A DNA stretch of 36,655 nucleotides from an uncultured bacterium. Lineage in GTDB: Bacteria > Pseudomonadota > Alphaproteobacteria > Rs-D84. Positions 17,561 to 25,608 of the stretch are shown in pieces; the stretch's first letter is position 1, and every line of letters begins with the position of its first letter. A program made the translations under genes and the position numbers. The stretch lies in the NCBI GenBank assembly GCA_950096895.1, contig CATNBF010000011.1:1-36655 (forward strand), given 5' to 3'. The notes under the pieces are model-generated. The model saw nothing but the letters and a program-made list of their open reading frames with translations, was not told where the DNA came from and did no database searches.

Positions 17561-18543
17561 AATGGAAAGATGCTGATTTTAATAATGGAATTGAAAAGAT
17601 TCGCGCGGTCTTGATTTATGGGCCCGACGCCGGCCAAGTGGATGAGTATTGTGATCGTGCGGTTGAAAAGCTGGGGATTGATAAAGACAATCTGTTTGCG
17701 CTGGATTCCAATGACTTGCGGGAAAAGCAGGATGCTTTGTTTGCGGAAAGTTGTTCCCCATCGATGTTTGGTGGCCGCAAGATGGTTATTATTTCTAATG
17801 CCGGGGACAGTGATGCGCGTATCATTAATGAATTGGTTGATCATTCGGGATTATGCGCAACGGTAATTGTATGCGGGGGGGATTTGCGTGCCGGTGGGGG
17901 ATTGCGCACCTTGTTCGAAGGGGGCGATGGGATCGCCGCCTTGGCGTGTTATACCGATGATGCACGAACGTTGGGGGCATTGATTCAGCGTGAATTATTT
18001 GCCGCCGGTATCACCCAGATTAAACCGGATGCTATGACATATATGACGACCCATTTGGGGGGCGATCGGGGAATTACACGTGGGTTCTTGGGCAAGATCG
18101 CGTTATATGTTGATGATAAGAAGATTGTCGAGCTGGAAGATGTGGAAAAGTGTCTGCCGGATACGGCGGCGGCGGATACTGATGAATTTTTATATTCGCT
18201 GACGGCGGGTTATATCAATCAGACGATGACGGCGTTGGATCGCTTGCTTTATGACAATGCGGAACCGAACATGTTGGTTCGGATGTTGGATGGGCATTTC
18301 AAAAAGTTATTAACGGCGGTGGTTGATGGTCAGATGCCCCGTTTGTTCTGGAAGGTTGCAGACAAATTTAATCTGGCGGTCAAAATCTGGCCAGAATCAG
18401 AAATATCCAATGTTCTGGTACGGTTAAATGAATTGGAAAAACAATTGCGCACCACCGGTATGCCGGCCGAGGTTTTATTGCGGGACTTTGCATTGAAATT
18501 GGCGGTACGTGGTGCAAAATTATCAGTCAGGAGAAGAAATTAA
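17557..18543 (+). CDS. holA: DNA polymerase III subunit delta
   Basis: HolA is the wrench subunit of the clamp loader that opens the beta sliding clamp. The 328-aa protein has the family N-terminus (IRAVLIYGPDAGQVDEYCDR, a degenerate P-loop region), the SPSMFGGRKMVII block that follows it, and the C-terminal helical collar domain (LLYDNAEPNMLVRMLDGHFK). Length is typical. It overlaps lptE by ATGA and map by one base (TAATG), so translation is probably coupled. Confidence 0.92.
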   Translation: MKWKDADFNNGIEKIRAVLIYGPDAGQVDEYCDRAVEKLGIDKDNLFALDSNDLREKQDALFAESCSPSMFGGRKMVIISNAGDSDARIINELVDHSGLCATVIVCGGDLRAGGGLRTLFEGGDGIAALACYTDDARTLGALIQRELFAAGITQIKPDAMTYMTTHLGGDRGITRGFLGKIALYVDDKKIVELEDVEKCLPDTAAADTDEFLYSLTAGYINQTMTALDRLLYDNAEPNMLVRMLDGHFKKLLTAVVDGQMPRLFWKVADKFNLAVKIWPESEISNVLVRLNELEKQLRTTGMPAEVLLRDFALKLAVRGAKLSVRRRN

Positions 18544-19304
18544 TGTTATCATCTGTATATGCCCCAAAAGATTTTAAGCGGTTACGTGCGGTTGGGGACT
18601 TGGTGGCGCGGTGCTTTGATTTTATTTCCCCACATATTCGGGCGGGGATTTCGACCGGTGAAATTGATCGTATGGTTGCGGAATTCTTGAAGGAAAATGG
18701 GGCACGGTCTTCGGATCTGGGGTACCAAGGGTATCCAAAAAATATTTGTACATCGGTCAATGATGTTATTGTTCATGGTATCCCCAGTGATGATGTGATC
18801 TTGAAAGACGGTGATATTGTTAATGTGGATTTGACCGCCGAATACAAAGGGTTTCATGGGGACGCATCACGGATGTTTATGATTGGAAATGTGACGCCAC
18901 GGCATCGTGAATTGGTTCAAACATGTCAAGATGCATTGAACGCGGCGATTTCAATATGCGCCCCGGGTGTTCCATTGTCTGAAATTGGCAAAACGATCGA
19001 AGCCGTGGTCAAACCCCATGGATTTTCGATATCCCGTGACTTTGTTGGGCATGGTATTGGTCGGGTCATGCACGATGATCCCCAAATTTATCATTTTTAT
19101 GATCGGACATGGGATCGGGTGAAAATGGTCCCAGGTTTGGTCTTTACCATTGAACCCATGATTTGCGTGGGGGATTCGGCATGCAAGATTGATCGTGACG
19201 GGTGGACCGCGCGAACAATTGATGGTGGATGGTCGGCCCAGTGGGAACATACACTGGGGATTACCGAAGACGGTGTAATTATATTTACCGAAAAAATGAT
19301 TTGA
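18543..19304 (+). CDS. map: Methionine aminopeptidase, type I
   Basis: Removes the initiator methionine from nascent proteins, using a dinuclear metal centre. The 253-aa protein is a type Ia enzyme with no N-terminal zinc-finger extension. Visible metal ligands are two aspartates (VDLT and GDASR), His in GHGIG, Glu in FTIEPM and Glu in QWEHTL. NDVIVHGIP is the substrate-pocket histidine region. Start ATG overlaps the holA stop by one base. It is part of the lptE-holA-map-radC string. Confidence 0.96.
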   Translation: MLSSVYAPKDFKRLRAVGDLVARCFDFISPHIRAGISTGEIDRMVAEFLKENGARSSDLGYQGYPKNICTSVNDVIVHGIPSDDVILKDGDIVNVDLTAEYKGFHGDASRMFMIGNVTPRHRELVQTCQDALNAAISICAPGVPLSEIGKTIEAVVKPHGFSISRDFVGHGIGRVMHDDPQIYHFYDRTWDRVKMVPGLVFTIEPMICVGDSACKIDRDGWTARTIDGGWSAQWEHTLGITEDGVIIFTEKMI

Positions 19305-19329
19305 TGGAACGTTGTGGGGGCATGTTCAA

Positions 19330-20064
19330 GTGACAGCGGGCAAGGTATCTTGGCAGGATGGACATCGCGAACGGTTGCGGGAAAAATTTCTGACGGCAAA
19401 GTTGGTTGATTACGAGCTGATGGAGCTGCTGTTGAGTTATGCGATCCCACGGCGCGATGTGCGACCGCTGGCACGGGAACTGTTACAGCGTTATGGTGGC
19501 ATATACCAGGTTTTGGTTGCACCCATTGATGAATTGACCAAGTTTTCGGGTATGGGAAAATCCGCGGCCACGTATATTAAGGTTATGCATAGTTTAATGC
19601 TGCGTGGGTATAACGGTGTGTTAAAGCAACAGCCTGTATTTTTCGAAGTGGATCAACTGATGGACTATTGCCGGTTATTGGTGGCTGGCAAGACCATTGA
19701 AGAATTCCATATTTTATATTTGGATAAAACGTTTCGGTTGTTGGCCGATGATTTGCATAGTTCAGGAACCGTCGATTGGGCGGCGGTTTATCCCAAAGAA
19801 ATATTAAAGCGTGTTTTAGACCTGGGGGCGCGGGTTGTTATTATGTTGCATAATCATCCAACACCCAATATGTCTTTTTCCAATGATGATATTGAATTGA
19901 CACGAACGCTCCAGGCGATTTTGCATACGATTGATGTTGAACTTTACGATCATTTATTGGTGTCGGGCAATATTGTTTATTCGGCAAAAAATATGTTCTT
20001 GTTGTTAAACAGCAATAAATCGCGTGGCGACGCATCGGTGGCGGCGGTCGCCATGGATGATTGA
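19330..20064 (+). CDS. radC: RadC family JAB-domain protein
   Basis: RadC proteins carry a JAMM/MPN metalloprotease-like domain; the cellular role is unresolved and the old DNA-repair label is doubtful. The N-terminal helix-hairpin-helix region is present (FSGMGKSAATYIKV). The metal motif is H174-N-H176-P followed by SFSNDD (~182-187). Length (244 aa) is normal. I chose GTG 19330, with GGGGG 9 nt upstream; a TTG at 19312 would add six residues. It follows map by 25 bp on the same strand and ends against a convergent gene with no hairpin visible between them. Confidence 0.88.
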   Translation: MTAGKVSWQDGHRERLREKFLTAKLVDYELMELLLSYAIPRRDVRPLARELLQRYGGIYQVLVAPIDELTKFSGMGKSAATYIKVMHSLMLRGYNGVLKQQPVFFEVDQLMDYCRLLVAGKTIEEFHILYLDKTFRLLADDLHSSGTVDWAAVYPKEILKRVLDLGARVVIMLHNHPTPNMSFSNDDIELTRTLQAILHTIDVELYDHLLVSGNIVYSAKNMFLLLNSNKSRGDASVAAVAMDD

Positions 20065-20682
20065 TTAAAATAAATCTGCAACATTACATATTTCTTTGAC
20101 AGGCATTGTTTCACCGGAACGAATTTCATTTCCATTTATGCGGTATGTGGTGCGTGTGGCCATGGTTGGTGTTGTCCATGTGTCGCGCCATGGGCGGGAA
20201 ATTTTTATAATATGAAAGGTGGGGCGAAAAACAAACTGGAATCGTTGCAGGGCGCAATCTGCACTTTCGATTGTTCGCATATCTTTGGGTGTCACATCGC
20301 GATAATTGGTCCCGTCATAGAGTTCGATTTTATAGTCATCATAGTAATGATCGGTTCCATTTTCAATGCGGGTGCGGGTGATTCGATCAGCATGACCGTC
20401 GCCATTGATATCACGCATAAACACATCGCGGCGTGCGATGCCGGCACCAAATTCATCCAGTTCGTATCGTGTTGTGGCGTCTGGTTTACCCAATCCATCA
20501 GAAAATTTGGCCCCAGCGCGCCGGGTATCAGACGATGGTATGGTTGGGGATGTTACGCCATGGGGGGGAATGGGACGGGATTGGCGGCCCATCCACAAGA
20601 CATAGGTCAATCCCCCCACAGCGATTATTAATCCGATAATGATCAATGCAATTCCCATGCGGCCGGATTGTGAATTTTTCAT
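20065..20682 (-). CDS. Single-pass membrane protein with EF-hand-like calcium loop
   Basis: The 205-aa protein has one N-terminal transmembrane segment (~10-31, IALIIIGLIIAVGGLTYVLW), a Pro/Ser linker, then an extracytoplasmic domain. DINGDGHADRITR (~93-105) matches the D-x-N-x-D-G Ca-binding loop of dockerin or FG-GAP proteins. No wider family is recognised. Start ATG 20682 has AAAGGA upstream. It is the last of three genes on this strand (22995 to 20065) and probably works with the muramidase-like gene before it. Confidence 0.75.
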   Translation of the reverse strand: MKNSQSGRMGIALIIIGLIIAVGGLTYVLWMGRQSRPIPPHGVTSPTIPSSDTRRAGAKFSDGLGKPDATTRYELDEFGAGIARRDVFMRDINGDGHADRITRTRIENGTDHYYDDYKIELYDGTNYRDVTPKDMRTIESADCALQRFQFVFRPTFHIIKISRPWRDTWTTPTMATRTTYRINGNEIRSGETMPVKEICNVADLF

Positions 20683-20709
20683 GTGTGATCCTTTGTTTTG
20701 ATTTATTAT

Positions 20710-21759
20710 TCAGATGGCGATTTCGCGTCCCGGCGTCCATCCTTCGACCCGGCGGATGGCCGATACAACCGCGTTCAATTGATCTTTGGTTAAATCACGG
20801 ATATAAATGCCGATATCAATACCGGTCAGACGGGCCAAGTTCTGTTGATACGCGGCGGTATCGTTTTCGTGGGGCGGGGCATAGCGGGCGATCGCATCCG
20901 CCACGGTTAGGTTACGATAGCTGTTTCCCGTCAACAGGGCGGCGATGGCGCGGGCCCCTGTTTCTGCATCAGGAAAGACGGCAAAGCCACCCGCCGCCCC
21001 GATGGCCCCCATGCGGCGTGCAAATTTAGAATCACGAATGTTACCGGGATTTTGGTTGCGCCAGGCGCGACTGCCCCCGGTGCGGCGGATCCCACCCCCG
21101 GATGCATCGGTGTAGATAACATCGCCGCCTTGTTCGGTGACGCGCGTGATAACGATCGACATGTCCAGTGTGCGGGCCGTGGGTTGTGTGGGCGCATCTG
21201 ATGATGCCGGTGGGGTGGGGCGTGGTTGCAGGATTGGTTCAATGGGATTGTTGTTTTCCATTGGTTCCAGATCTGGTTCATTTATTATCGGGTCTGTCCG
21301 TTCGGGTGATTGTGGTGTGGCGGTGATGCCGTGATCAATAATATCGATATTGTCATAGAGTTCGACAGTATTGCGGGCGGCAAATTGCGCCGATCGGGCA
21401 TCGAGCAGGCGGTCAATATCTGGACGTGATATTTGGATCGTACGGCATCCGCGTGCGAATAAATCATCCCCAAATATCAGGTTGATAATAGGCACCGCCA
21501 ACGTCAATGTTCCAAACATTAATGTCAGATTACGCAAATTAGTAATCAGGTCGGTCTTGCCCCCCCGGATCAGCGAGATGGCCCATCCAAACAACAACAT
21601 GCCGGTAATCAGAAAAATGGCCGTCCATGCATATTCGATAAAGGTTTCAAAACTGCGCAGGATGCATGATGGATCTTCGATATAAATAAAAGACCCATCC
21701 GTGCCCAATATATGAAAGCCGGCGTTTTTTAGTAATCGAAGTGTTGTTTCTGTATTCAA
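20710..21759 (-). CDS. Membrane protein with C-terminal muramidase-like (NPGNIR) domain
   Basis: The N-terminal ~100 residues contain two hydrophobic segments (~45-64, AIFLITGMLLFGWAI; ~80-96, TLAVPIINLIFG). A linker rich in Pro, Thr and Glu follows. The C-terminal ~120 residues open with RAWRNQNPGNIR and continue with ARYAPPHENDTAAYQQNL. This pattern is known from phage structural lysins (P5-like) and peptidoglycan hydrolases of secretion or conjugation machines. The product probably acts at the cell wall. The start is a TTG at 21759, 18 nt after the previous gene's stop; no in-frame ATG is available nearby. A role in a secretion apparatus is inference only. Confidence 0.72.
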   Translation of the reverse strand: MNTETTLRLLKNAGFHILGTDGSFIYIEDPSCILRSFETFIEYAWTAIFLITGMLLFGWAISLIRGGKTDLITNLRNLTLMFGTLTLAVPIINLIFGDDLFARGCRTIQISRPDIDRLLDARSAQFAARNTVELYDNIDIIDHGITATPQSPERTDPIINEPDLEPMENNNPIEPILQPRPTPPASSDAPTQPTARTLDMSIVITRVTEQGGDVIYTDASGGGIRRTGGSRAWRNQNPGNIRDSKFARRMGAIGAAGGFAVFPDAETGARAIAALLTGNSYRNLTVADAIARYAPPHENDTAAYQQNLARLTGIDIGIYIRDLTKDQLNAVVSAIRRVEGWTPGREIAI

Positions 21760-21777
21760 TGACCATCCATGCCGTTT

Positions 21778-22995
21778 TTATTTCTTGGCCGATGCCCCGG
21801 TAAAAAATCCAGGGATCGAAAATTCGTCATCATTGGCGGCGATGCCGGCCCATCCAAACAGGTCACCCATCAGGCCGGGATCTTCGCGTTTGGCTTTTTT
21901 GAATGGCAAGATATTTTTTAATTTGCCAATCTTGCCCCGGCCATCAGGTGTGGTGTCGGTGACAATTTTATCTTTGGTTTCAACAAATTCAGATGCCAGT
22001 TGGGCCAATGTTGCGTCTGTATCTTCTAGATCCATTGGGGCGGCCGTAATTGCCGGTGCCGGGATGACGTCATCAGTTGCCATATCTGAATCATCCAGGG
22101 CAGACGTTGGGGCGTCATGATCCGGACGCAGGGGCGTCATTTGTTCCAATAATTCTTCGAGTGTTTTTTCACCATTATCTTCTGGGGCATCATCCGTAAT
22201 CATATCCGTAATGGATTCCGGTGTGTCATCATCATTGTCAGATTCTGGGATATCGTCAATGTCAATATCGTTGATCGAAACACTGGTGATTGTGATGGCG
22301 TCCGACGTTGTGTCGTTGGCGTCAGATGTAATGATGGATATATTTGTGTCGTCTGATGGAATGTCATCGGTGTTTGGATCGATGGTTGACGTTTCTGATA
22401 TGGTTTGCGCGGCCAAGACCGATAATATCGGAACAATTTTTTCATCCCCATTTCCGTCGGGTGTCGAATCACATGGTGTTATTTCATCGTCAATGATGGG
22501 GGAAACTTTGGCCGTGTCGCGTGTCCGTCGCCGCGTCCGTGATTTTGCCTTAATCATTGGTTTTTCCGCCGGTTCTGGTATTGGGGTATCAATCGCCGGT
22601 TCGGTAACGATATCAATTTCTGGGTCGGCAATGGTTTCTGTATCTGTTTCCAAATTTACATCTGTTATATCAATATCCACAATTGGGGTATTTGTCATGA
22701 CAGGTGTGGGAACGTCTTGTTCAATGCTGGGCATTTCATCAATGGCCGGTGTGTCATGATCAGGGGGGCATGCCGAAACGATTGAATCCATATCTGGGGC
22801 CGGCATGATCGCTTGTTCAATGGTTGGGGGATTGGTATTTTGGCCCAGTGCCACATCATCTGTATCCACGGGAACCCCGAATAAAACCGTATCTGGGCCC
22901 AAGGCCAAGGCAGATCGCACCTCTTCAAAAGCAGAACGAATATCGGTGATATTAAAAACTTCGGATCCGGAAATATAGATAATTTTTGTCTTCAT
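21778..22995 (-). CDS. Acidic Asp/Thr/Ile-rich protein, unknown
   Basis: The 405-aa product starts MKTKIIYISGSEVFNITDIR, a small folded N-terminal domain (~1-60). Then come ~280 residues of strongly acidic low complexity (Asp, Thr, Ile, Pro), a basic cluster (KIGKLKNILPFKKAKR, ~355-370) and a short hydrophobic, Gly/Phe-rich end. I chose ATG 22995 over the open frame to 23106, because the longer version crosses the divergent promoter. GGGGG precedes it. No family is recognised. It leads the three-gene minus-strand unit ending at 20065. Confidence 0.72.
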   Translation of the reverse strand: MKTKIIYISGSEVFNITDIRSAFEEVRSALALGPDTVLFGVPVDTDDVALGQNTNPPTIEQAIMPAPDMDSIVSACPPDHDTPAIDEMPSIEQDVPTPVMTNTPIVDIDITDVNLETDTETIADPEIDIVTEPAIDTPIPEPAEKPMIKAKSRTRRRTRDTAKVSPIIDDEITPCDSTPDGNGDEKIVPILSVLAAQTISETSTIDPNTDDIPSDDTNISIITSDANDTTSDAITITSVSINDIDIDDIPESDNDDDTPESITDMITDDAPEDNGEKTLEELLEQMTPLRPDHDAPTSALDDSDMATDDVIPAPAITAAPMDLEDTDATLAQLASEFVETKDKIVTDTTPDGRGKIGKLKNILPFKKAKREDPGLMGDLFGWAGIAANDDEFSIPGFFTGASAKK

Positions 22996-23040
22996 GGAAT
23001 AATTGCCCCCAATATGGCCCCAGTATATCACATTTTGATG

Positions 23041-23069
23041 TTGAACGCATGTAAAAAATATCTTACACT
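23041..23069 (+). promoter_or_regulatory. Promoter of the DUF4164-zapA operon, leaderless geometry
   Basis: TTGAAC (23041-23046), 17-nt spacer, TACACT (23064-23069). The -10 ends exactly 7 nt before the ATG at 23077, so transcription would begin at or next to the start codon. Confidence 0.6.
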
Positions 23070-23076
23070 GGGGGGT

Positions 23077-23286
23077 ATGACAGATGTTAAGCAACAGATT
23101 TTTCAAGAATTGACCGCATTAGAAGATACGGTCGCCAAATTACGGTCGGTGGCAACATCGGCATCAAAACAAACAGATTTAGAGGTTGCCATCTTGACCC
23201 AACAGGTTAAAGATCTGCGGGAAAAGAACGCCGCGGCAACTGAAATGATCAATCAATCCAAGGCCATATTAAAGAATTTGAAATGA
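23077..23286 (+). CDS. DUF4164-like small coiled-coil protein
   Basis: The 69-aa protein (from MTDVKQQIF) is a single coiled coil with heptads (LTALEDTVAKLRS, LTQQVKDLREKN). In many alphaproteobacteria a small DUF4164 coiled-coil gene directly precedes zapA, and here it overlaps zapA by ATGA. A division-related role is suggested by that context. I chose ATG 23077 over the longer open frame from 23014 because the promoter lies inside the extension. A run of six G directly precedes the start with almost no spacing. Confidence 0.75.
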   Translation: MTDVKQQIFQELTALEDTVAKLRSVATSASKQTDLEVAILTQQVKDLREKNAAATEMINQSKAILKNLK

Positions 23287-23558
23287 GTGTTGTTTCCATA
23301 CCAATTGTTAACAAGAATTATCCCATGGGATGTGAAGACGGGCAAGAAGCGCGTCTGATTGATCTGGGGAAAATGGTGGATGCACGGGCACGTCAAATTC
23401 TGGATAAAATCGGGCCGTTGCCAGAAAATGCGTTATTGGCGACATTGTGCATTGTCTTGGCCGATGAATTAAATGGACGTAATCGGGCTGTGACAGATGA
23501 TGCAGATTTTCGCGAAATATTGGCGCGTATTCGCGAAATCCGTCGGAAAATTGGATAA
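23283..23558 (+). CDS. zapA: Cell division protein ZapA
   Basis: ZapA binds FtsZ and bundles protofilaments at the Z-ring. The 91-aa protein shows the family pattern: an N-terminal beta hairpin ending YPMGCEDGQEARL, then LGKMVDARARQI and a C-terminal helix. It overlaps the upstream coiled-coil gene by four bases. I looked for a 6S RNA gene, a frequent neighbour of zapA, but the next gene starts 28 bp later. Confidence 0.88.
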   Translation: MSVVSIPIVNKNYPMGCEDGQEARLIDLGKMVDARARQILDKIGPLPENALLATLCIVLADELNGRNRAVTDDADFREILARIREIRRKIG

Positions 23559-23586
23559 AAATATATTTAACCGGGTTATATGTGTT

Positions 23587-23928
23587 ATGGCAACCAGTCT
23601 GGATTTTGTTAATTTTATTCACGATCAATTAGATGCGCATTGTGATATAACGCATAAAAAGATGTTTGGTGAATATATGTTTTATGCCGATGGACGGCCG
23701 GTCTTGCTGGTCTGTGATGATACCGTATATGTAAAGCAGATTCCACAAACCCAAGGGGTATTTGATCAACATGGCGTTGTGCCGGCGGTGGGCGTTCCCT
23801 ATGCCGGGGCACGGCCGCATTATATCTTGGATATTGAAAATGTTGAATTGGCGGTGGATATGGTGCGCGAATTGGCGCGGGTATTGCCATTGCCAAAGCC
23901 GAAACGGCCCCGCGTTACCCAAAAATAA
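23587..23928 (+). CDS. TfoX N-terminal domain protein
   Basis: The 113-aa protein matches the TfoX/Sxy N-terminal domain: HKKMFGEYMFYADGRPVLLV followed by VYVKQ. It has no C-terminal TfoX domain, as in many small stand-alone family members. TfoX regulates competence in gammaproteobacteria; for stand-alone N-domains the role is unknown. ATG 23587 is chosen because the homology starts there. It lies 28 bp after zapA on the same strand and ends against the convergent pseudogene. Confidence 0.82.
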   Translation: MATSLDFVNFIHDQLDAHCDITHKKMFGEYMFYADGRPVLLVCDDTVYVKQIPQTQGVFDQHGVVPAVGVPYAGARPHYILDIENVELAVDMVRELARVLPLPKPKRPRVTQK

Positions 23929-23929
23929 C

Positions 23930-24472
23930 TTAATTTACCCATGGGCAATTACCGGTTACCGTGAACGTGCCGGTGTTATCTGATGCCGACTGGCCAGATG
24001 TTAATTGACATGTATCTATGCTTAGCCCACCCAGACCGGGAATATGTTCGTATTTAGACGATCCATTATTCGGGCAACGCGTACAGCCAGAATTGCCATC
24101 ATTAATAATCATTGCGGCAATAGTAAATATAATGAAAACCACAATCAGGTAAATTGGTACATGTCACGCAAGGAATTCCAAAAATAACGTCACGGTTACT
24201 GGCAACATTATTCATTGTGGTCAACCATTGTGATATATCTAGGGGGATATTGTATTGTTTCAGATTTAACGTGACGCAATCTGGCATGCAAAGGCCGCTT
24301 TGACTTGTCGTATCGGGCCAGACACAGATCAGGCCCGGGGCGCATACAGAACTTTCACGGCCATTTGTATCATTTTTTGTATGACATTCTGTGGCGTATC
24401 CTTGGGCCCGGTGATCGCCATGGCAGTTATTGGTATCCATGACAAGAATAAACCAGTCATTAATATTTTCAT
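23930..24472 (-). pseudogene. Frameshifted secreted cysteine-rich protein (relative of 31066-31614)
   Basis: Three frames must be joined to recover a protein like the intact one at 31066-31614. The start at 24472 gives a signal peptide (MKILMTGLFLSWIPITAMA) with GGGG upstream. The frame then breaks near 24400-24415, where one extra base would continue into ATECHTKNDTNGRESSVCAP and CMPDC. A second break near 24110 leads into NDGNSGCTRCP and TFTVTGNCPWVN. The relative ends RFTVMADCPWVQ with the same cysteine spacing. Two breaks in one short gene indicate decay. Immediately upstream are a terminator and the candidate RNA. Confidence 0.8.
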
Positions 24473-24484
24473 TATATTCCCCAC

Positions 24485-24514
24485 AAAAAAAGACCGCCAA
24501 CAGAATTGGTGGTC
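24485..24514 (-). terminator. Intrinsic terminator upstream of the pseudogene
   Basis: Arms 24492-24500 and 24506-24514 (one non-Watson-Crick pair), 5-nt loop, followed on the minus strand by seven T (24485-24491). It would end the candidate RNA, or attenuate transcription into the pseudogene 12 nt further on. Confidence 0.7.
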
Positions 24515-24699
24515 GGGCATTTTCAAGGTCATAGAATGAATGACTCTGTGGTTTTTGGTAAACCTGTTGTATCACCACAGAGACCCGACCCAGGGTCAGG
24601 TAATAAAAGTGCACAAAGCACCATTATGTGGATAACGATGCCTTGGCATCGCATTCTATGAGTCTTGAAAACCACGAACCCAAATCCCTTTGGATTCGT
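24485..24699 (-). ncRNA. Candidate structured RNA, ~215 nt, unknown class
   Basis: The minus-strand transcript would start with hairpin ACGAATCC/GGGTTCGT (24692-24699 with 24674-24681). A closing helix follows (24664-24671 with 24520-24527, 8 bp; then 24652-24660 with 24530-24538, 9 bp), with a small bulge between. Inside it lie four hairpins: 24636-24641/24646-24651, 24609-24612/24618-24621, 24584-24590/24594-24600 and 24544-24552/24574-24582 (9 bp). An intrinsic terminator ends it. A promoter-like pair sits at 24705-24734. Two of the helices use G-U pairs only on the minus strand. An 86-codon open frame crosses the region but looks non-coding. It lacks the SRP, RNase P, tmRNA and 6S signatures I know. 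It could instead be a leader of the pseudogene. Confidence 0.5.
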
Positions 24700-24704
24700 T
24701 GTAA

Positions 24705-24734
24705 ATTTTACTGAAAAAGAATATTTTTTTGCAA
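24705..24734 (-). promoter_or_regulatory. Possible promoter of the candidate RNA
   Basis: Minus strand TTGCAA (24729-24734), 18-nt spacer, TAAAAT (24705-24710). The predicted start near 24698 coincides with the first base of the first hairpin. The same TTGCAA -35 is used by both rpsU-region promoters. Confidence 0.5.
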
Positions 24735-24814
24735 TTACATTTTCTGGCTGATATAAAATCATTCTGTTGGGGAAACGATATTTACGCATAAATGTTTTTA
24801 TGCCGCACGATATG

Positions 24815-25081
24815 TTAATTCAAGGATAAATCCGTTTTTGGGGTATTTAGGACGCGTACCGATTGGTTTGGGGCGCACAATGTTCGTCCGTTTTGGCGGA
24901 TTATCCGATCACAGCATTCCCATCGTCCAAATCGATCATCAAAGATGCATGTTTCGCCACCAGGTTGATGGATGTTAAATAATCCAATAATGCCAACCGA
25001 TGCAAAAATCATCCATGAAAAAACAGCAAAATAAAAAGATTTGCAACAACGAACGGTCGGGATATGGGTGAAAATACGCAT
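24815..25081 (-). CDS. Small membrane protein with cysteine cluster
   Basis: The 88-aa protein has one transmembrane segment (~15-36, FYFAVFSWMIFASVGIIGLF), then a short extracytoplasmic part with GETCIFDDRFGRWECCDRII and a further Cys. The FGRWEC phrase resembles modules of the anchored cysteine-rich protein at 15768-17009 (RFGRWQCIN), suggesting a related exported family. Start ATG 25081 has AGGA 8-9 nt upstream and a promoter with a palindromic operator. It lies on the minus strand after the XRE-linked membrane gene. Confidence 0.65.
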   Translation of the reverse strand: MRIFTHIPTVRCCKSFYFAVFSWMIFASVGIIGLFNIHQPGGETCIFDDRFGRWECCDRIIRQNGRTLCAPNQSVRVLNTPKTDLSLN

Positions 25082-25106
25082 GATTTTTTCCTATCTCTCT
25101 ATCCCG

Positions 25107-25136
25107 AAATATACATCATATGTATATTTTAATCAA
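25107..25136 (-). promoter_or_regulatory. Promoter with palindromic operator
   Basis: Minus strand TTGATT (25131-25136), 17-nt spacer, TATATT (25108-25113). A perfect 10-bp inverted repeat with 3-nt centre (25107-25116 / 25120-25129, half-site ATACAT) covers the -10 and most of the spacer, a good repressor-site geometry. The nearby XRE regulator is the obvious candidate. Confidence 0.6.
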
Positions 25137-25159
25137 GAAAATTTTCATATAATCTGTGA

Positions 25160-25564
25160 TTATGCGGTGCATTTACGCGAACTTAACGACCAAGTCGCCA
25201 GATAGTAGTCAAGGCGGCTCATATTTTTATACTTGGTGTAATCGTATTTATTTTTCATTTCGTTATGCACACTGGTTGGATTTAGGCCTTCGCATTTTGC
25301 GACGAGACGGATATCGTCTGCAAATTCGGTGGATTGGGCCACACTGACCGGGGATAGCAGATAAAAGCCCACGAATACCAGTGACATTATTGACATAATC
25401 CATGCCGGATGGACATGTTTTTTATTGACGCCACCGTTGGTGGCAATTTGACCATCTTGGTTATTTATATTGATATTACACTGGATAGGTCTGGTGTCAG
25501 GGGCGGCAACTTCTTCGATGACATCGTTAACAAATTCTTGCAGTTTATCTGATGTTAATGGCAT
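25160..25564 (-). CDS. Single-pass membrane protein linked to the XRE regulator
   Basis: The 134-aa protein (from MPLTSDKLQEFVNDVIEEVA) has a cytoplasmic N-terminal helix, an Asn/Gly-rich linker, one transmembrane segment (~75-93, AWIMSIMSLVFVGFYLLSP) and an extracytoplasmic tail with two cysteines, KCEGLNP and a final RKCTA. Two ATGs (25570 and 25564) are served by the same AGGAGAAGG site; 25564 gives the better spacing from AAGG. It starts 44 bp after the XRE stop, so the two form an operon. No family is recognised. Confidence 0.68.
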   Translation of the reverse strand: MPLTSDKLQEFVNDVIEEVAAPDTRPIQCNININNQDGQIATNGGVNKKHVHPAWIMSIMSLVFVGFYLLSPVSVAQSTEFADDIRLVAKCEGLNPTSVHNEMKNKYDYTKYKNMSRLDYYLATWSLSSRKCTA

Positions 25565-25608
25565 GATCATCCTTCTCCTATGGGGAAAATATTCCACATT
25601 GGAAAAAA

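Noticed and set aside
23559..23586. 6S RNA gene downstream of zapA
   Set aside because: Only 28 bp separate zapA from the TfoX-like gene.
24529..24789. 86-codon open frame across the candidate RNA
   Set aside because: No ribosome site and no protein-like pattern; the hairpins and terminator explain the sequence better.
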